A DNA stretch of 64,000 bases from Lachnospiraceae bacterium (GCA_015057005.1 SVFF01000001.1:248001-312000), one strand, 5' to 3'. Positions 46,782-56,621 are shown, counted from the first letter of the stretch. Numbers and translations are program-made. Notes: a model not told the origin generated them from the sequence alone.

Positions 46782-48116
46782 TTAATACCCCACAGCCAGT
46801 CCCAAGAACAATAACCCGCAGGTCAGCACCAGATTCAAAATCTGGAACTTGCCGCTCCACTTGGCCCAATTTACGTAGCTGACATCCGCCAGGCCCAGAC
46901 TGATCAACAGCACCGGGTTAGTAGGGTAGAAGGCGTTAGAGAAGCCGTCACCGAAGGCAAAGGCCAGCACACAGAGCTGGGCAGATATGCCGAAGACTTC
47001 TGCTGCAGGAACGATCAGAGGCATCAGCAGGAATGCTTTCGCAGAGCCGGAGGGGATGAAAAAGTTCATCACCAATACAATCAGGTAAATGAAAAGGATA
47101 ACCAACGCCTTAGGTAACGTAGATGCAATATCAATGGCACCCTGCAGCAGGGTATCCAAAATACCACCTTCCACCAGTGTATATTTGATAGAGTTGGCCA
47201 TCAGGATCATCAATACTGCGGGCAGCATGCTAGTAATGCCATTCCAGAAAGTCTGCCCCAGACGCTTCAAGCCCATTCCGGACACCAGCGTAGCAGTAAT
47301 ACCTGCTGCCAGGAACATTACAGCAATAATGATCATGGTCAGATCCTGCAGAAAAGTCAGGAAGATAGAACTCAGCACCAGCAAAATGCCAACGCCCACG
47401 ATTCCTACAAAGCAAATCAGGCCCCGGTCCATGGACTTGGCACCCTGAAACTCTGCTTTCACAATTTCTTCATCCAGAGGACGCTCGATTTTCTTCACAT
47501 GACGATACAAAAAGAACCAAAGCAATCCGTAAATCATCATAAATGAAAGCATTCTCAGCCACATTCCCGAAAACATGGGCAGGCCCGCCAGTTCCTGGGC
47601 CACACCTACCGTAAACGGATTGCACACACCGGATGCAAAGCCGCAGCCTGCGGCCAGAAGGCTCATGCCAAGTCCGGAAAAAGCATCCCACCCCAGGCGG
47701 ATTGCAAGTGCCACCACAATGGGCACCAGGGGCACACACTCCTCAAACGAGCCGATGAACGCTCCCATAGACATAAAAAACAGAGTGATTACCGCCAGCA
47801 GGGCATACCGGTTCTTTCCAAAACGATAGGTGATCCGATCCAGCAAATAACGCATCAGGCCGCCTTTTTCCAGGCTGTTAAAAACTCCGCCTATTACCAG
47901 CAAAAATGCCAGCACAGCGATCAGGGATCCATTTCCTTCCGCCCCCAGCACCAGCACCGGAGATAATGCCCATTTCCAGAATGGGATCCCACCTCCCGGT
48001 ACAATAAATGTCAATATGTAGGTCAGCACCATCAGCACAAAGATCACTGCCAATGCTGATATAAAAGATTTAGCACTGATGTTTAAACCCTTTTTCTCCG
48101 CTGTATTCGTGTTCAT
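46782..48116 (-). CDS. YfcC family carrier (anaerobic dicarboxylate/amino acid-type)
   Basis: A 444-residue membrane protein with about 12 helices, of the YfcC group (COG1288-like) in the ion transporter superfamily. Supporting elements are VPGGGIPFWKW near the N-terminus, GSFEECVPLVPIVVALA, and the C-terminal FIPSGSAKAFLLMPLIVPA and FGDGFSNAFYPTNPVL hairpin regions. These carriers are proposed to move C4-dicarboxylates, basic amino acids or peptides. The actual substrate is unknown. No neighbour gives a substrate. Confidence 0.8.
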   Translation of the reverse strand: MNTNTAEKKGLNISAKSFISALAVIFVLMVLTYILTFIVPGGGIPFWKWALSPVLVLGAEGNGSLIAVLAFLLVIGGVFNSLEKGGLMRYLLDRITYRFGKNRYALLAVITLFFMSMGAFIGSFEECVPLVPIVVALAIRLGWDAFSGLGMSLLAAGCGFASGVCNPFTVGVAQELAGLPMFSGMWLRMLSFMMIYGLLWFFLYRHVKKIERPLDEEIVKAEFQGAKSMDRGLICFVGIVGVGILLVLSSIFLTFLQDLTMIIIAVMFLAAGITATLVSGMGLKRLGQTFWNGITSMLPAVLMILMANSIKYTLVEGGILDTLLQGAIDIASTLPKALVILFIYLIVLVMNFFIPSGSAKAFLLMPLIVPAAEVFGISAQLCVLAFAFGDGFSNAFYPTNPVLLISLGLADVSYVNWAKWSGKFQILNLVLTCGLLFLGLAVGY

Positions 48117-48240
48117 AAATATCTCCCGCCATTCCGTTTATAATCGAAATCAAATATTTCTATTAACTATACCAATATTTCCTGCTTTTATCAATTCTTT
48201 CCCGACTCATTTCACGGAAATTTCTGTTTTTACCCATGAA

Positions 48241-48266
48241 AATGCCGCCCTATTCCGGGCGGCATT
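48241..48266 (-). terminator. Terminator of the sodium:solute symporter
   Basis: On the minus strand ATGCCGCCC-GGAATA-GGGCGGCAT is followed by TTTCATG. It lies 3 bp after the symporter stop. Confidence 0.85.
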
Positions 48267-48268
48267 CA

Positions 48269-49795
48269 CTATTCTTCGATGGATTTCTTTCTGCTGACCA
48301 CTACTGTCTCATCCAGGCAAGAGAAGACAGCGTCCACTTTCTTTTTATCCATCTTGGGAGTCAGCATACTGACCACGGGTACAACGATCAGCCCTGCGAT
48401 CATGGCGATTGCTCCTGCATTGATGGGAGAAGCGATGAACTTAAAGAACATATTGGCAACTGTCAGCAGTACGCCGCAAGCAAAGCTGGCCCAAACAGAG
48501 AGTTTGGTAACGCCCTTCCAGTACAGGCCGTACATGAAGGGAGCCAGGAATGCGCCTGCCAGTGCGCCCCAGGAAATACCCATCAGCTGTGCAATAAATG
48601 TAGGAGGATCCAGTGCAATGACAACGCTGACAACAATAAATACTACCAGCATGATTCTCATAATAAGGAGCTGCTTCTTCTCGTCCATATCCTTCACGAT
48701 ATTATCCTTGATCAGGTCCAGTGTCAGGGTGGAGCTGGAGGTCAGCACAAGGGAGGACAAGGTGGACATGGAAGCGGAAAGCACCAGCACGATCACAACA
48801 CCAATCAAAATGTCAGGCAGGGTAGACAGCATACCGGGTACGATTGCGTCGTAGATAATGCTGCCGTTCTCTGCGTAGATTGCGGGAGTGTCAAACAGAC
48901 GTCCGAAGCCGCCCAGGAAATAACATCCACCGGATACGATAATCGCAAAGAAGGTCGAGATAATGGTACCGGTCTTGATGGCCTTTTCATCCTTGATGGC
49001 GTAGAATTTGTGCACCATCTGAGGAAGCCCCCAGGTGCCCAGGGAGGTGAGCACTACAACACCCAGCAGATTGGGCAGATCCGGGCCGAAGAAGGAAGCG
49101 AACACGCCCTTCTGGCCCAACGTAAGGGGAATGTCACTTTCGATCTCAGAAAGTTTCATAACTGCTTCGTAGAAGCCGCCCTGGCCGTTCAGTACCGCTG
49201 TGATAACTGCGATGATGCCAATGATCATGATAATACCCTGAATGAAATCGTTGATGGCGGTTGCCATGTAACCACCCAGGATCACATACACGCCGGTCAG
49301 CGCTGCCATGGCGATTACACAAGTGGAGTAAGGAATGTCAAAGGCCATTCCGAACAGTCTGGACAGGCCGTTGTATACCGATGCGGTATAAGGGATCAGG
49401 AAAATAAAAGCAATGGCAGATGCCGCAATCTTCAGCGCCTTAGAATCATAACGTTTACCAAAGAAATCAGGCATAGTGGCTGCAGACAGATGCTTGGTCA
49501 TAACTCTCGTTCTTCTGCCCAAAACCATCCAGGCCAGCAGGGAGCCGATCACCGCATTGCCGATACCGATCCAAGTGGCGGAAAGGCCGTATTTATAACC
49601 AAACTGTCCCGCATAGCCAACGAACACAACTGCCGAAAAATAGGAAGTACCATAAGCAAACGCAGTAAGCCAGGGCCCTACAGCGCGTCCGCCCAGCACA
49701 AAATCATTCACATTGGTAGCATGCTTTCTGGAATAGAGACCTACTGCTATCATCACTGCAAAAAATACGATTAGAAAAATAATTTTGGTAAGCAT
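48269..49795 (-). CDS. Sodium:solute symporter family protein
   Basis: A 508-residue transporter with about 13 membrane helices of the SSS family (PutP-like). Typical parts are the N-terminal KHATNVNDFVLGGRAVGPWL, the GTSYFSAVVFVGYAGQFGYK segment in the first helical repeat, and VILGGYMATAINDFIQGIIM, close to the family signature. It couples uptake of a small organic solute to the sodium gradient. Proline is one possible substrate, but the binding residues cannot be judged here. It has its own promoter with a repeated operator-like element. Confidence 0.85.
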   Translation of the reverse strand: MLTKIIFLIVFFAVMIAVGLYSRKHATNVNDFVLGGRAVGPWLTAFAYGTSYFSAVVFVGYAGQFGYKYGLSATWIGIGNAVIGSLLAWMVLGRRTRVMTKHLSAATMPDFFGKRYDSKALKIAASAIAFIFLIPYTASVYNGLSRLFGMAFDIPYSTCVIAMAALTGVYVILGGYMATAINDFIQGIIMIIGIIAVITAVLNGQGGFYEAVMKLSEIESDIPLTLGQKGVFASFFGPDLPNLLGVVVLTSLGTWGLPQMVHKFYAIKDEKAIKTGTIISTFFAIIVSGGCYFLGGFGRLFDTPAIYAENGSIIYDAIVPGMLSTLPDILIGVVIVLVLSASMSTLSSLVLTSSSTLTLDLIKDNIVKDMDEKKQLLIMRIMLVVFIVVSVVIALDPPTFIAQLMGISWGALAGAFLAPFMYGLYWKGVTKLSVWASFACGVLLTVANMFFKFIASPINAGAIAMIAGLIVVPVVSMLTPKMDKKKVDAVFSCLDETVVVSRKKSIEE

Positions 49796-49856
49796 AATAC
49801 ATCTCTCCTTGTTTTTTCTTATGTTCTCTCTGTGAGACCACCATTCCGCTCTTTCC

Positions 49857-49894
49857 CTTTAAAGCGTTACACTTTAAACCGTTACGCTTTAAAG
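49857..49894. promoter_or_regulatory. 15-bp tandem operator-like repeats before the symporter
   Basis: CTTTAAAGCGTTACA, CTTTAAACCGTTACG and CTTTAAAG follow each other with a 15-bp period, and the outer CTTTAAAGCGT and ACGCTTTAAAG are inverted copies. They lie 16 bp after the -10 box, so in the leader, a repressor position. Confidence 0.7.
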
Positions 49895-49909
49895 TTATAA
49901 AGTAATTGT

Positions 49910-49938
49910 ATTATACAAAACCCTTGCAGAAAATGCAA
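49910..49938 (-). promoter_or_regulatory. Promoter of the sodium:solute symporter
   Basis: TTGCAT-17 bp-TATAAT on the minus strand. The -35 lies inside the terminator arm of the preceding gene. Confidence 0.7.
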
Positions 49939-49943
49939 GGGTT
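49919..49943 (-). terminator. Terminator of the aromatic acid operon
   Basis: AACCCTTGCA-TTTTC-TGCAAGGGTT on the minus strand is followed by TTGTATAAT. It ends the operon running from 56621 to 50002. Confidence 0.85.
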
Positions 49944-50001
49944 CCTTTGTATCTTTTGCAATTTTTATTTTGGGGGGATTTTTACAAGTTCTAAAACTTC
50001 C

Positions 50002-50424
50002 TTAGAACAGCTCCGCCTGATCCACAGTCTTGATGCCTACACCCGCCAGCGCTGCCGCTGCCTTCTGGTTGTCATCCACACGGAAGATCATATAAGCACC
50101 TGATTTGGCGGAAAGGAAAGCGTAGGTGTACTCTACTGCCACATCAGCCTCTGCCAACACCTCCAGGATCGCAGCAAGGCTTCCGGGCTCGTCGCTGATA
50201 GCTGTAGCAAGTACATCAGTCATCATGGTAAGATATCCGGCTTTCTGCAGTACCTCCATGGCACTGTCCGGATTCTCACAGATGATCCGCAGGATACCGA
50301 AATCCTGTGTGTCGCCTACTGAGAGGGCTCTTAAGTTTACATCGTGCTCAGCAATGTACCTGGTAACCTCTGCCAGCTGGCCTTTCTTGTTCTCAATAAA
50401 TACGGAAATCTGCTTTACACTCAT
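50002..50424 (-). CDS. Double ACT-domain amino acid-binding protein
   Basis: A 140-residue protein made of two ACT domains (KQISVFIENKKGQLAEVTRY and MMTDVLATAISDEPGSLAAI). ACT pairs usually bind amino acids and act as regulatory subunits. Genes of this type commonly accompany phenylacetate-CoA ligase and IorAB, and it may bind an aromatic amino acid here. AAGGAGG precedes the ATG; it ends the operon 21 bp after paaK. Confidence 0.85.
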   Translation of the reverse strand: MSVKQISVFIENKKGQLAEVTRYIAEHDVNLRALSVGDTQDFGILRIICENPDSAMEVLQKAGYLTMMTDVLATAISDEPGSLAAILEVLAEADVAVEYTYAFLSAKSGAYMIFRVDDNQKAAAALAGVGIKTVDQAELF

Positions 50425-50445
50425 GCTTGAACCTCCTTTTCCTAA

Positions 50446-51753
50446 TTAATCGTGAAGTTTTCTCTTATCAATGACTCTGACTGCCTTACCCTCACTTCTG
50501 GTAATGGACTTAGGAGCCACCAAATGTACCTTGGGATTGATACCCAACATGATCTTCATGTTATTGGCCAGCATCTTCTCCTGGGCTGCCAGATCTCTTA
50601 CCCGGTCGGAGAACTGTTCGGGAGTCAGTTCCACGGAAACATCCAGCGTATCAGTATTGTTGACACGGTCTACTTCGATCAGGTAATTTACGGAATAACC
50701 GGACTTGATCAGCACTGCCTCGATCTGGGAAGGGAATACGTTGACACCGCGGATGATCAGCATGTCATCGCTTCGGCCCATGGGCTTGGTCATTTTGATC
50801 AGGGTACGTCCACAGGAGCATTTCTTTCTGGAAAGTATGCAGATATCTCTGGTGCGGTAACGAATCAGAGGGAAGCCTTCCTTGTCCAGGTTGGTGAATA
50901 CCAGCTCACCCTTGGAGCCCTCAGGCAGCACCTCTCCTGTCTCAGGATCAATGATCTCTGCCAGGAAATGATCCTCATTGATGTGCATACCACTCTGCTC
51001 TTCGCACTCAAAAGCAACACCGGGGCCGGTGCTTTCTGTGAGACCGTAAATATCATAAGCCTTGATGCCCAGGGATTTCTCAATATCGCGGCGCATTTCC
51101 TCTGTCCAGGGCTCTGCTCCGAAAATACCGGCCTTTAAATCAATGTCATCAGGTGTGATCCCCATCTCTTTCATACTTTCGCCCAGGTAGGCTGCGTAGG
51201 AAGGAGTACAGCAAAGAATTGTTGCGTGCAAATCCTGCATGAACTGGATCTGACGCTCTGTATTACCGGAGGACATGGGCAGAGTCAGACAACCCACCTT
51301 CTGGGAACCGCCATTAATACCAAAACCGCCGGTGAACAGGCCGTAGCCATATGCCACCTGGCATACATCCTCATCGTTTCCGCCTGCTGCCACAATAGCT
51401 CTGGCACAGCAGTCTTCCCAAAGTTCTATATCCTTCTGGGTATAAAATGCCACTACGCGGCGACCTGTGGTGCCGCTGGTAGAATGGATTCGTACACAGT
51501 TCTTCAGATCCGTACCTAAAAGGCCGTAGGGATAAGCATCCCGCAGGTCAGCCTTAGTCAAAAAGGGCAGCTTATGCAAATCATCAATAGACTTGATATC
51601 ATCGGGAGTCACTCCCTTTTCGTTCATAAGATTGCGGTAATATTCCACATTCTCGTATACTCTTTTTACCTGTTTTACAAGTTTCTCATTTTGTATGGCG
51701 CGTATCTCTTCATGTGAGGCGCATTCCACTTCCGGCTGAAAATAATTTGCCAT
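50446..51753 (-). CDS. paaK: Phenylacetate-CoA ligase
   Basis: A 435-residue AMP-forming ligase of the PaaK type, which converts phenylacetate (and often indoleacetate) to its CoA thioester. The adenylation motif STSGTTGRRVVAFYT, AEPWTEEMRRDIE, the YGLTESTGPGVAFEC motif and RYRTRDI are in place; the C-terminal domain carries the SEGKAVRVIDKR lysine. In an operon with IorAB it may act on aryl-acetyl groups in either direction. GGAGAA precedes the ATG. Confidence 0.9.
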   Translation of the reverse strand: MANYFQPEVECASHEEIRAIQNEKLVKQVKRVYENVEYYRNLMNEKGVTPDDIKSIDDLHKLPFLTKADLRDAYPYGLLGTDLKNCVRIHSTSGTTGRRVVAFYTQKDIELWEDCCARAIVAAGGNDEDVCQVAYGYGLFTGGFGINGGSQKVGCLTLPMSSGNTERQIQFMQDLHATILCCTPSYAAYLGESMKEMGITPDDIDLKAGIFGAEPWTEEMRRDIEKSLGIKAYDIYGLTESTGPGVAFECEEQSGMHINEDHFLAEIIDPETGEVLPEGSKGELVFTNLDKEGFPLIRYRTRDICILSRKKCSCGRTLIKMTKPMGRSDDMLIIRGVNVFPSQIEAVLIKSGYSVNYLIEVDRVNNTDTLDVSVELTPEQFSDRVRDLAAQEKMLANNMKIMLGINPKVHLVAPKSITRSEGKAVRVIDKRKLHD

Positions 51754-51806
51754 ATTTTTCTCCTTCCGTGCGATTGCGATTTTCCGTAATCAGCACCATG
51801 TATATT

Positions 51807-52634
51807 TTATAATTCCAGCAGTCTTGCAGCATTTTCCCACAAAATTGCCTTTTTCACTTCTTCAGACACAGGCAGCGTTCTTATCGCCTGTATCCCCTTT
51901 GCGGCACAGCTCCATGGGGAATCTGTGGCAAACAATACTTTATCCGGAGCATGCTTGTCCAAAATTTTCAGGAACTGCTCCCGGGATATGTAATCAAATG
52001 TAAAGGAGGTATCCAAATAGACATCCTCTCCTGCCAGATATTCATATACTGCATCCCACTGTTTCCAGCCGCCGGTGTGGGCCAATACCATTTTTTTCGG
52101 CTTAACAGCATCCAGCACTTTGCGCATCCTGTCAGGTGGACAATGTACCGTTTCCGGCAGACCGATATCAATGCCGGCGTGAGTCAGGATAATCAGTCCC
52201 AGACTGTCAGCGTACTCAACAATGTTCATGTACCGCACATCATCAATCATAACACCCTGATAATCCGGATGAATCTTGATTCCCTTTAATCCCATGGCCT
52301 TGATAGCATCCAACTTATTTTTATATTCTTCGCAATCCGGATGAATGCCGCCGAAGGACAGCACTCTGTCACCATACTTGGCGTTTACCTCTGCGGCAAA
52401 GCTGTTGATCCGGTCAAACTGGGAGGGCTTGGTCACTACCGGCAATATCACCGACAGGTCCACTCCCGACCGGTCCATGGATTCGAGCAATCCCTGAAGG
52501 GTGCCGTCCGTGGCCGCCTTGATGCCGGCCTTTTCCTCTAAGGAAGCAATGCTTTTTCCCGCAATGGCGTCCGGAAAAATATGCGTATGAAAATCTATTA
52601 TTTGCGGGAGTTTCGTACATCCCATAGCACTCAT
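51807..52634 (-). CDS. Amidohydrolase family protein (TIM-barrel metal hydrolase)
   Basis: A 275-residue amidohydrolase-2-like enzyme. The metal motif FHTHIFPD opens the barrel; later motifs are LKGIKIHPDYQGV, ILTHAG and VLFATDSPW, with aspartate as the last ligand. The family includes decarboxylases and hydrolases. The product is not known; its place in the operon between iorB and paaK suggests a role with aromatic acid intermediates. The start at MSAMGCTK is uncertain by three codons. Confidence 0.75.
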   Translation of the reverse strand: MSAMGCTKLPQIIDFHTHIFPDAIAGKSIASLEEKAGIKAATDGTLQGLLESMDRSGVDLSVILPVVTKPSQFDRINSFAAEVNAKYGDRVLSFGGIHPDCEEYKNKLDAIKAMGLKGIKIHPDYQGVMIDDVRYMNIVEYADSLGLIILTHAGIDIGLPETVHCPPDRMRKVLDAVKPKKMVLAHTGGWKQWDAVYEYLAGEDVYLDTSFTFDYISREQFLKILDKHAPDKVLFATDSPWSCAAKGIQAIRTLPVSEEVKKAILWENAARLLEL

Positions 52635-52642
52635 CTCTTTTC

Positions 52643-53218
52643 TTAGGACTCATATCCCAGCATAAATGCTTTTTTGTTGATCTCTACGGTCTTGGGAGGC
52701 ACAGTCTTCCCGATGACCTGCAGCCAGGTCTCCACGGAGAAGTCCATATGCTTTGCTGCCACGCCAAGGACGATCAAATTGAACACTCTGGAATTGCCCA
52801 GCTTCAGTGCTTCCGCCATAGCGTCTACTTTCAAAATCTTGTACTCTTTCTCAAGATTTTCAATAATATTTTCAGGATACACAGCCGCTCCGGTCACTAC
52901 TGTAATGGGGTCGATACGCTGCTCATTTACTACGATAACACCGTCAGGCTTTACAAAGTGAGCATAGCGTTGTGCCTCCAGCATTTCAAATGCAATCAGC
53001 ACATCAGCCTGGCCTTCCTCGACGATGGGCTCCGCCACCTTCTCACCGTAGCGTACAAAAGTCACTACGCTGCCTCCACGCTGGGCCATACCGTGTACCT
53101 CAGAGAGCTTTACATCGTAGCCGGCCTCCAGGGTGATACCGCCTAAGATCCGGCTGGTGAGCAGGGTACCCTGGCCGCCTACGCCCACGATCATGATATT
53201 CTTTGTCTTGTTTGCCAT
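52643..53218 (-). CDS. iorB: Indolepyruvate:ferredoxin oxidoreductase beta subunit
   Basis: A 191-residue subunit (gamma/beta-type domain) of indolepyruvate ferredoxin oxidoreductase. It opens MANKTKNIMIVGVGGQGTLL and has SEVHGMAQRGGSVVTFVRYG, typical of IorB. It joins IorA to oxidatively decarboxylate aryl-pyruvates, giving aryl-acetyl-CoA and reduced ferredoxin. The start is the ATG at 53218 at the end of iorA; the track start 36 codons upstream overlaps iorA and lacks a family match. Confidence 0.9.
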   Translation of the reverse strand: MANKTKNIMIVGVGGQGTLLTSRILGGITLEAGYDVKLSEVHGMAQRGGSVVTFVRYGEKVAEPIVEEGQADVLIAFEMLEAQRYAHFVKPDGVIVVNEQRIDPITVVTGAAVYPENIIENLEKEYKILKVDAMAEALKLGNSRVFNLIVLGVAAKHMDFSVETWLQVIGKTVPPKTVEINKKAFMLGYES

Positions 53219-53225
53219 ATCGTTC

Positions 53226-54968
53226 TTACACCTCCACCTTTTCGATCGCACCGAATTTGCAAAGCTGCATACACAGACCACAGCCGTTGCACATGGTCTC
53301 GTCAATAGCGATGGTACCATCTGCATTCTTTGTCAGCGCAGGGCAGCCGGGACGCAGACACATACCGCACTTTTTGCACTTTTCGGAGATGGCAACACAT
53401 TTGGTGTTGGTCTTCTTCTGGTCCTTTAAAAGTACGCAGGGAGCCTTGGTAATGATCACGGATACTTCGTCTTTGGCAACCTCTGCCTTGATCACTTTCT
53501 CCAGTTCTGCAATGTCAAAGGCATTTACTTCCACTACATTCTTAATGCCCATAGCCTTGCACAGATGGTAAATATTGATAGCAGGCACTTCCTCGCCCAT
53601 CAGGGTCTTGCCGGTAGCGGCATGGTCCTGATGTCCGGTCATACCGGTGGTGGAATTGTCAAGGATCATAACCGTGCCGGTGCCCTGATTGTAAACCATA
53701 TTCATCAGGGAATTCACACCGGTGTGCATGAAGGTGGAATCACCGATCACTGCCACCCAGTTCTTGATGTAATCCTTGCCCTTGGCTTTTTCCATGCCGT
53801 GGAGGCTGGAAATGCTGGCGCCCATACAGATAGTGGTATCCACTACGCTCAAGGGAGCAACCGCACCCAGGGTGTAGCAGCCAATATCGCCTGCTGCGTG
53901 AATCTTTAACTTGTTCAGCACAGAGTATACGCTTCTGTGAGGACAGCCGGGACAGAGAATGGGAGGTCTTGCAGGTACCTGGGCAGGTGCCTTTACAGCC
54001 ACTTCTTCCTTTAATACTGCCCTGCGGATCATGTTGGCGCTGTACTCACCCTGCACGGTAAAGATCTCCTTACCGATACATTTGATGCCCCAGGACTTGA
54101 TCTGCTCCTCAAATACAGGCTCCAGTTCCTCAAAAATATACAATGTCTCCACCTTGGAGGCAAATTCTTCAATTAATTTTCTGGGCAGGGGATGCACCAG
54201 ACCCAGCTTCAGCACGGAAGCATCAGGGCAAGCCTCTTTTACATACTGATATGCGATACCGCTGGTGATGAAACCGATCTTAGTATCGTTAATCTCCATC
54301 TTGTTGATGGGCATATTGCAGGCGTCAGCCGCCATATCTTTTAATCTCTTCTCCACGAACACGTGACGGCCCTTTGCATTGCCGGGCATCATAACGTACT
54401 TGGAAGCATTTCTCTCGTAAACCTTGTCAGCAGGCTCACATCTGTCCTCCAAAGTCACAGGGCCCTGGGAATGGGACAGACGGGTGGTGGTGCGCAGGAT
54501 CACGGGGGTGTCGTATTTCTCGGACAGTTCAAAGGCATATTTCATGAAATCCTTTGCTTCCTGGGAGTCACTGGGCTCCAGCACAGGCACCATTGCTGCT
54601 CTGGCCACGCATCTGGTATCCTGCTCATTCTGGGAGGAGTACAGGCCGGGATCATCCGCCGCCACTAATACCAGACCGCCGTTTACACCGCTGTAAGCTA
54701 CGGTATAAAGAGGGTCGGAAGCCACGTTCACACCGACATGCTTCATGGAAGCCATGGAACGCACGCCGCTGATGGAAGCGCCGATTGCCACCTCCATAGC
54801 CACTTTCTCGTTGGGAGACCACTCAGCGTAGATCTCCGGATATTTTACGATATTTTCACTGATTTCGGTGCTGGGCGTACCGGGGTATGCTGCCGATACT
54901 TTCACGCCTGCTTCATAGGCGCCTCTGGCAATGGCTTCATTGCCCAGCATGATTTTCATATTGCTCAT
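53226..54968 (-). CDS. iorA: Indolepyruvate:ferredoxin oxidoreductase alpha subunit
   Basis: A 580-residue subunit. The N-terminal pyrimidine-binding domain (NEAIARGAYEAGVKVSAAYP) is followed by the thiamine diphosphate domain (GDSTFMHTGVNSLMNMVYN) and two C-terminal [4Fe-4S] motifs (CKKCGMCLRPGC and CNGCGLCMQLC). This arrangement is diagnostic of IorA. It decarboxylates indolepyruvate, and related enzymes accept phenylpyruvate and p-hydroxyphenylpyruvate, passing electrons to ferredoxin. It acts in the cytoplasm under anaerobic conditions. Second gene of the operon, 18 bp after the synthetase. Confidence 0.95.
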   Translation of the reverse strand: MSNMKIMLGNEAIARGAYEAGVKVSAAYPGTPSTEISENIVKYPEIYAEWSPNEKVAMEVAIGASISGVRSMASMKHVGVNVASDPLYTVAYSGVNGGLVLVAADDPGLYSSQNEQDTRCVARAAMVPVLEPSDSQEAKDFMKYAFELSEKYDTPVILRTTTRLSHSQGPVTLEDRCEPADKVYERNASKYVMMPGNAKGRHVFVEKRLKDMAADACNMPINKMEINDTKIGFITSGIAYQYVKEACPDASVLKLGLVHPLPRKLIEEFASKVETLYIFEELEPVFEEQIKSWGIKCIGKEIFTVQGEYSANMIRRAVLKEEVAVKAPAQVPARPPILCPGCPHRSVYSVLNKLKIHAAGDIGCYTLGAVAPLSVVDTTICMGASISSLHGMEKAKGKDYIKNWVAVIGDSTFMHTGVNSLMNMVYNQGTGTVMILDNSTTGMTGHQDHAATGKTLMGEEVPAINIYHLCKAMGIKNVVEVNAFDIAELEKVIKAEVAKDEVSVIITKAPCVLLKDQKKTNTKCVAISEKCKKCGMCLRPGCPALTKNADGTIAIDETMCNGCGLCMQLCKFGAIEKVEV

Positions 54969-54986
54969 CTATATTATTTCCTTTCA

Positions 54987-56621
54987 TCACTCTTCGTTCT
55001 GCTCTGCGATCAGACGGCTGGAACCGTAAATCTCACGCAGCTTGGGCTTTTCGATCTTGCCGGTAGGATTGCGGGGGATATCTGCGAAGATCACCATGCG
55101 GGGACGCTTGTAACGGGGCAGAGCCTTGCAGAACAGATCCACCTCTTCCTTGGTCATCTCAAAGCCTTCCTTCACTTCGATGATCGCCGCTGCGATCTCA
55201 CCCAGACGCTTGTCCTTCATACCGATCACTGCCACATCGTGAACCTTGTTGTTGGTGCGGATGAAGTCCTCGATCTGTACGGGATACAGGTTCTCACCGC
55301 CGCTGATGATAACGTCTTTCTTACGGTCTACCAGGAAGATGAAGCCGTCCTCATCCTCCTGCGCCATATCACCGGTAAAGAGCCAACCGTCAGAGAGCAC
55401 CTCATTGGTGGCTTTCTCATCGCGGTAGTAGCAGGTCATGACGCCGGGACCCTTTACAGCCAGCTCACCCACTTCGCCGCGCTTCACAGTGTTGCGCTGC
55501 TCATCCACGATGCGCACTTCCCAGCCGTAACCGGGAACACCGATGGCGCCCACCTTGTGAATATTTTCCACGCCCAGATGCACACAGCCGGGACCGATGG
55601 ACTCGGACAGACCGTAGTTGGTGTCGTAGGCATGATTGGGGAAGATATTCTTCCACCTCTTGATCAGACTCTGGGGAACGGGCTGTGCACCGATGTGCAT
55701 CAGACGCCACTGTTCCAGCTGGTAATCATCCAGATTGACCTTACCGTTCTCGATAGCCTCCAGGATATCCTGTGCCCAGGGCACCAGGAGCCACACGATG
55801 GTACACTTTTCTTTGGAGACTGCCTCCAGGATAAACTCAGGCTTAGTACCCTTCAAAAGCACTGCCTTGCTTCCGGACAGAAGGCTTCCGAACCAGTGCA
55901 TCTTGGCACCGGTGTGGTACAGAGGAGGAATGCACAGGAATACATCATCCCTCTGCTGGCCGTGATGGGCCTGTTCCACCTTGGCAGCATGTACCAGACT
56001 TCTGTGTTTATGTAAGATTGCCTTGGGGAAACCGGTGGTACCGGAGGAGAAATAAATCGCTCCGTCATCCTCATCGGAAATCTCGATCTGAGGCGCGCGG
56101 CTGGAGCAGTTGGCTGACAGGGAAGTGTAATCCTCCGCAAAGCCGGGACATCCCTCGCCCACGTAGATCAACATTCTGCCTTTGCTGATCCTGTCTGCAA
56201 TTTCCTCCACTCGACCGATAAAGGGATTGCTGAACACCAGCACATCGACCTCTGCCAAATTGACACAGTATTCAATTTCATCTGCAGAATAACGGAAGTT
56301 CAAAGGCACTGCCAGCGCTCCGGTCTTTAAGATGCCGAAATAAATAGGCAGCCACTCCAGACCGTTCATCATCAGGATCGCTACCTTGTCACCCTTGGTA
56401 ACGCCTCGCTGGATCAGCAGGTTGGCAAAACGGTTGGCCTTTTCATCAAACACGCTCCATGTGATCTCACGGCGGTAGCTGGTCTTGGGAGTACGCTGTA
56501 CCAGCTCATACTCTTTCCAGGTCACTCTGGATTCTTCTTCTATTTCAGGATTGATCTCTACCAGACAAATGTCTTCGGGATACTCCCTGGCATTTTTCTC
56601 TAAAAATTCTGTAATCGGCAT
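54987..56621 (-). CDS. AMP-dependent acyl-CoA synthetase
   Basis: A 544-residue class I adenylate-forming enzyme. The P-loop YFSSGTTGFPKAILHKH, ISGGENLYPVQIED, GWLFTGDMAQEDEDGFIFLV and the catalytic lysine in NPTGKIEKPKLREI are clear. The specific acid cannot be read; the operon context points to an aryl-acetate or branched-chain acid. First gene after a consensus promoter, so its transcription sets the expression of iorAB and paaK. Confidence 0.85.
   Translation of the reverse strand: MPITEFLEKNAREYPEDICLVEINPEIEEESRVTWKEYELVQRTPKTSYRREITWSVFDEKANRFANLLIQRGVTKGDKVAILMMNGLEWLPIYFGILKTGALAVPLNFRYSADEIEYCVNLAEVDVLVFSNPFIGRVEEIADRISKGRMLIYVGEGCPGFAEDYTSLSANCSSRAPQIEISDEDDGAIYFSSGTTGFPKAILHKHRSLVHAAKVEQAHHGQQRDDVFLCIPPLYHTGAKMHWFGSLLSGSKAVLLKGTKPEFILEAVSKEKCTIVWLLVPWAQDILEAIENGKVNLDDYQLEQWRLMHIGAQPVPQSLIKRWKNIFPNHAYDTNYGLSESIGPGCVHLGVENIHKVGAIGVPGYGWEVRIVDEQRNTVKRGEVGELAVKGPGVMTCYYRDEKATNEVLSDGWLFTGDMAQEDEDGFIFLVDRKKDVIISGGENLYPVQIEDFIRTNNKVHDVAVIGMKDKRLGEIAAAIIEVKEGFEMTKEEVDLFCKALPRYKRPRMVIFADIPRNPTGKIEKPKLREIYGSSRLIAEQNEE

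Noticed and set aside
48236-49774. 512-residue plus-strand ORF
   Set aside because: It is the antisense frame of the sodium:solute symporter, which is clearly the real gene by its helices and motif order.
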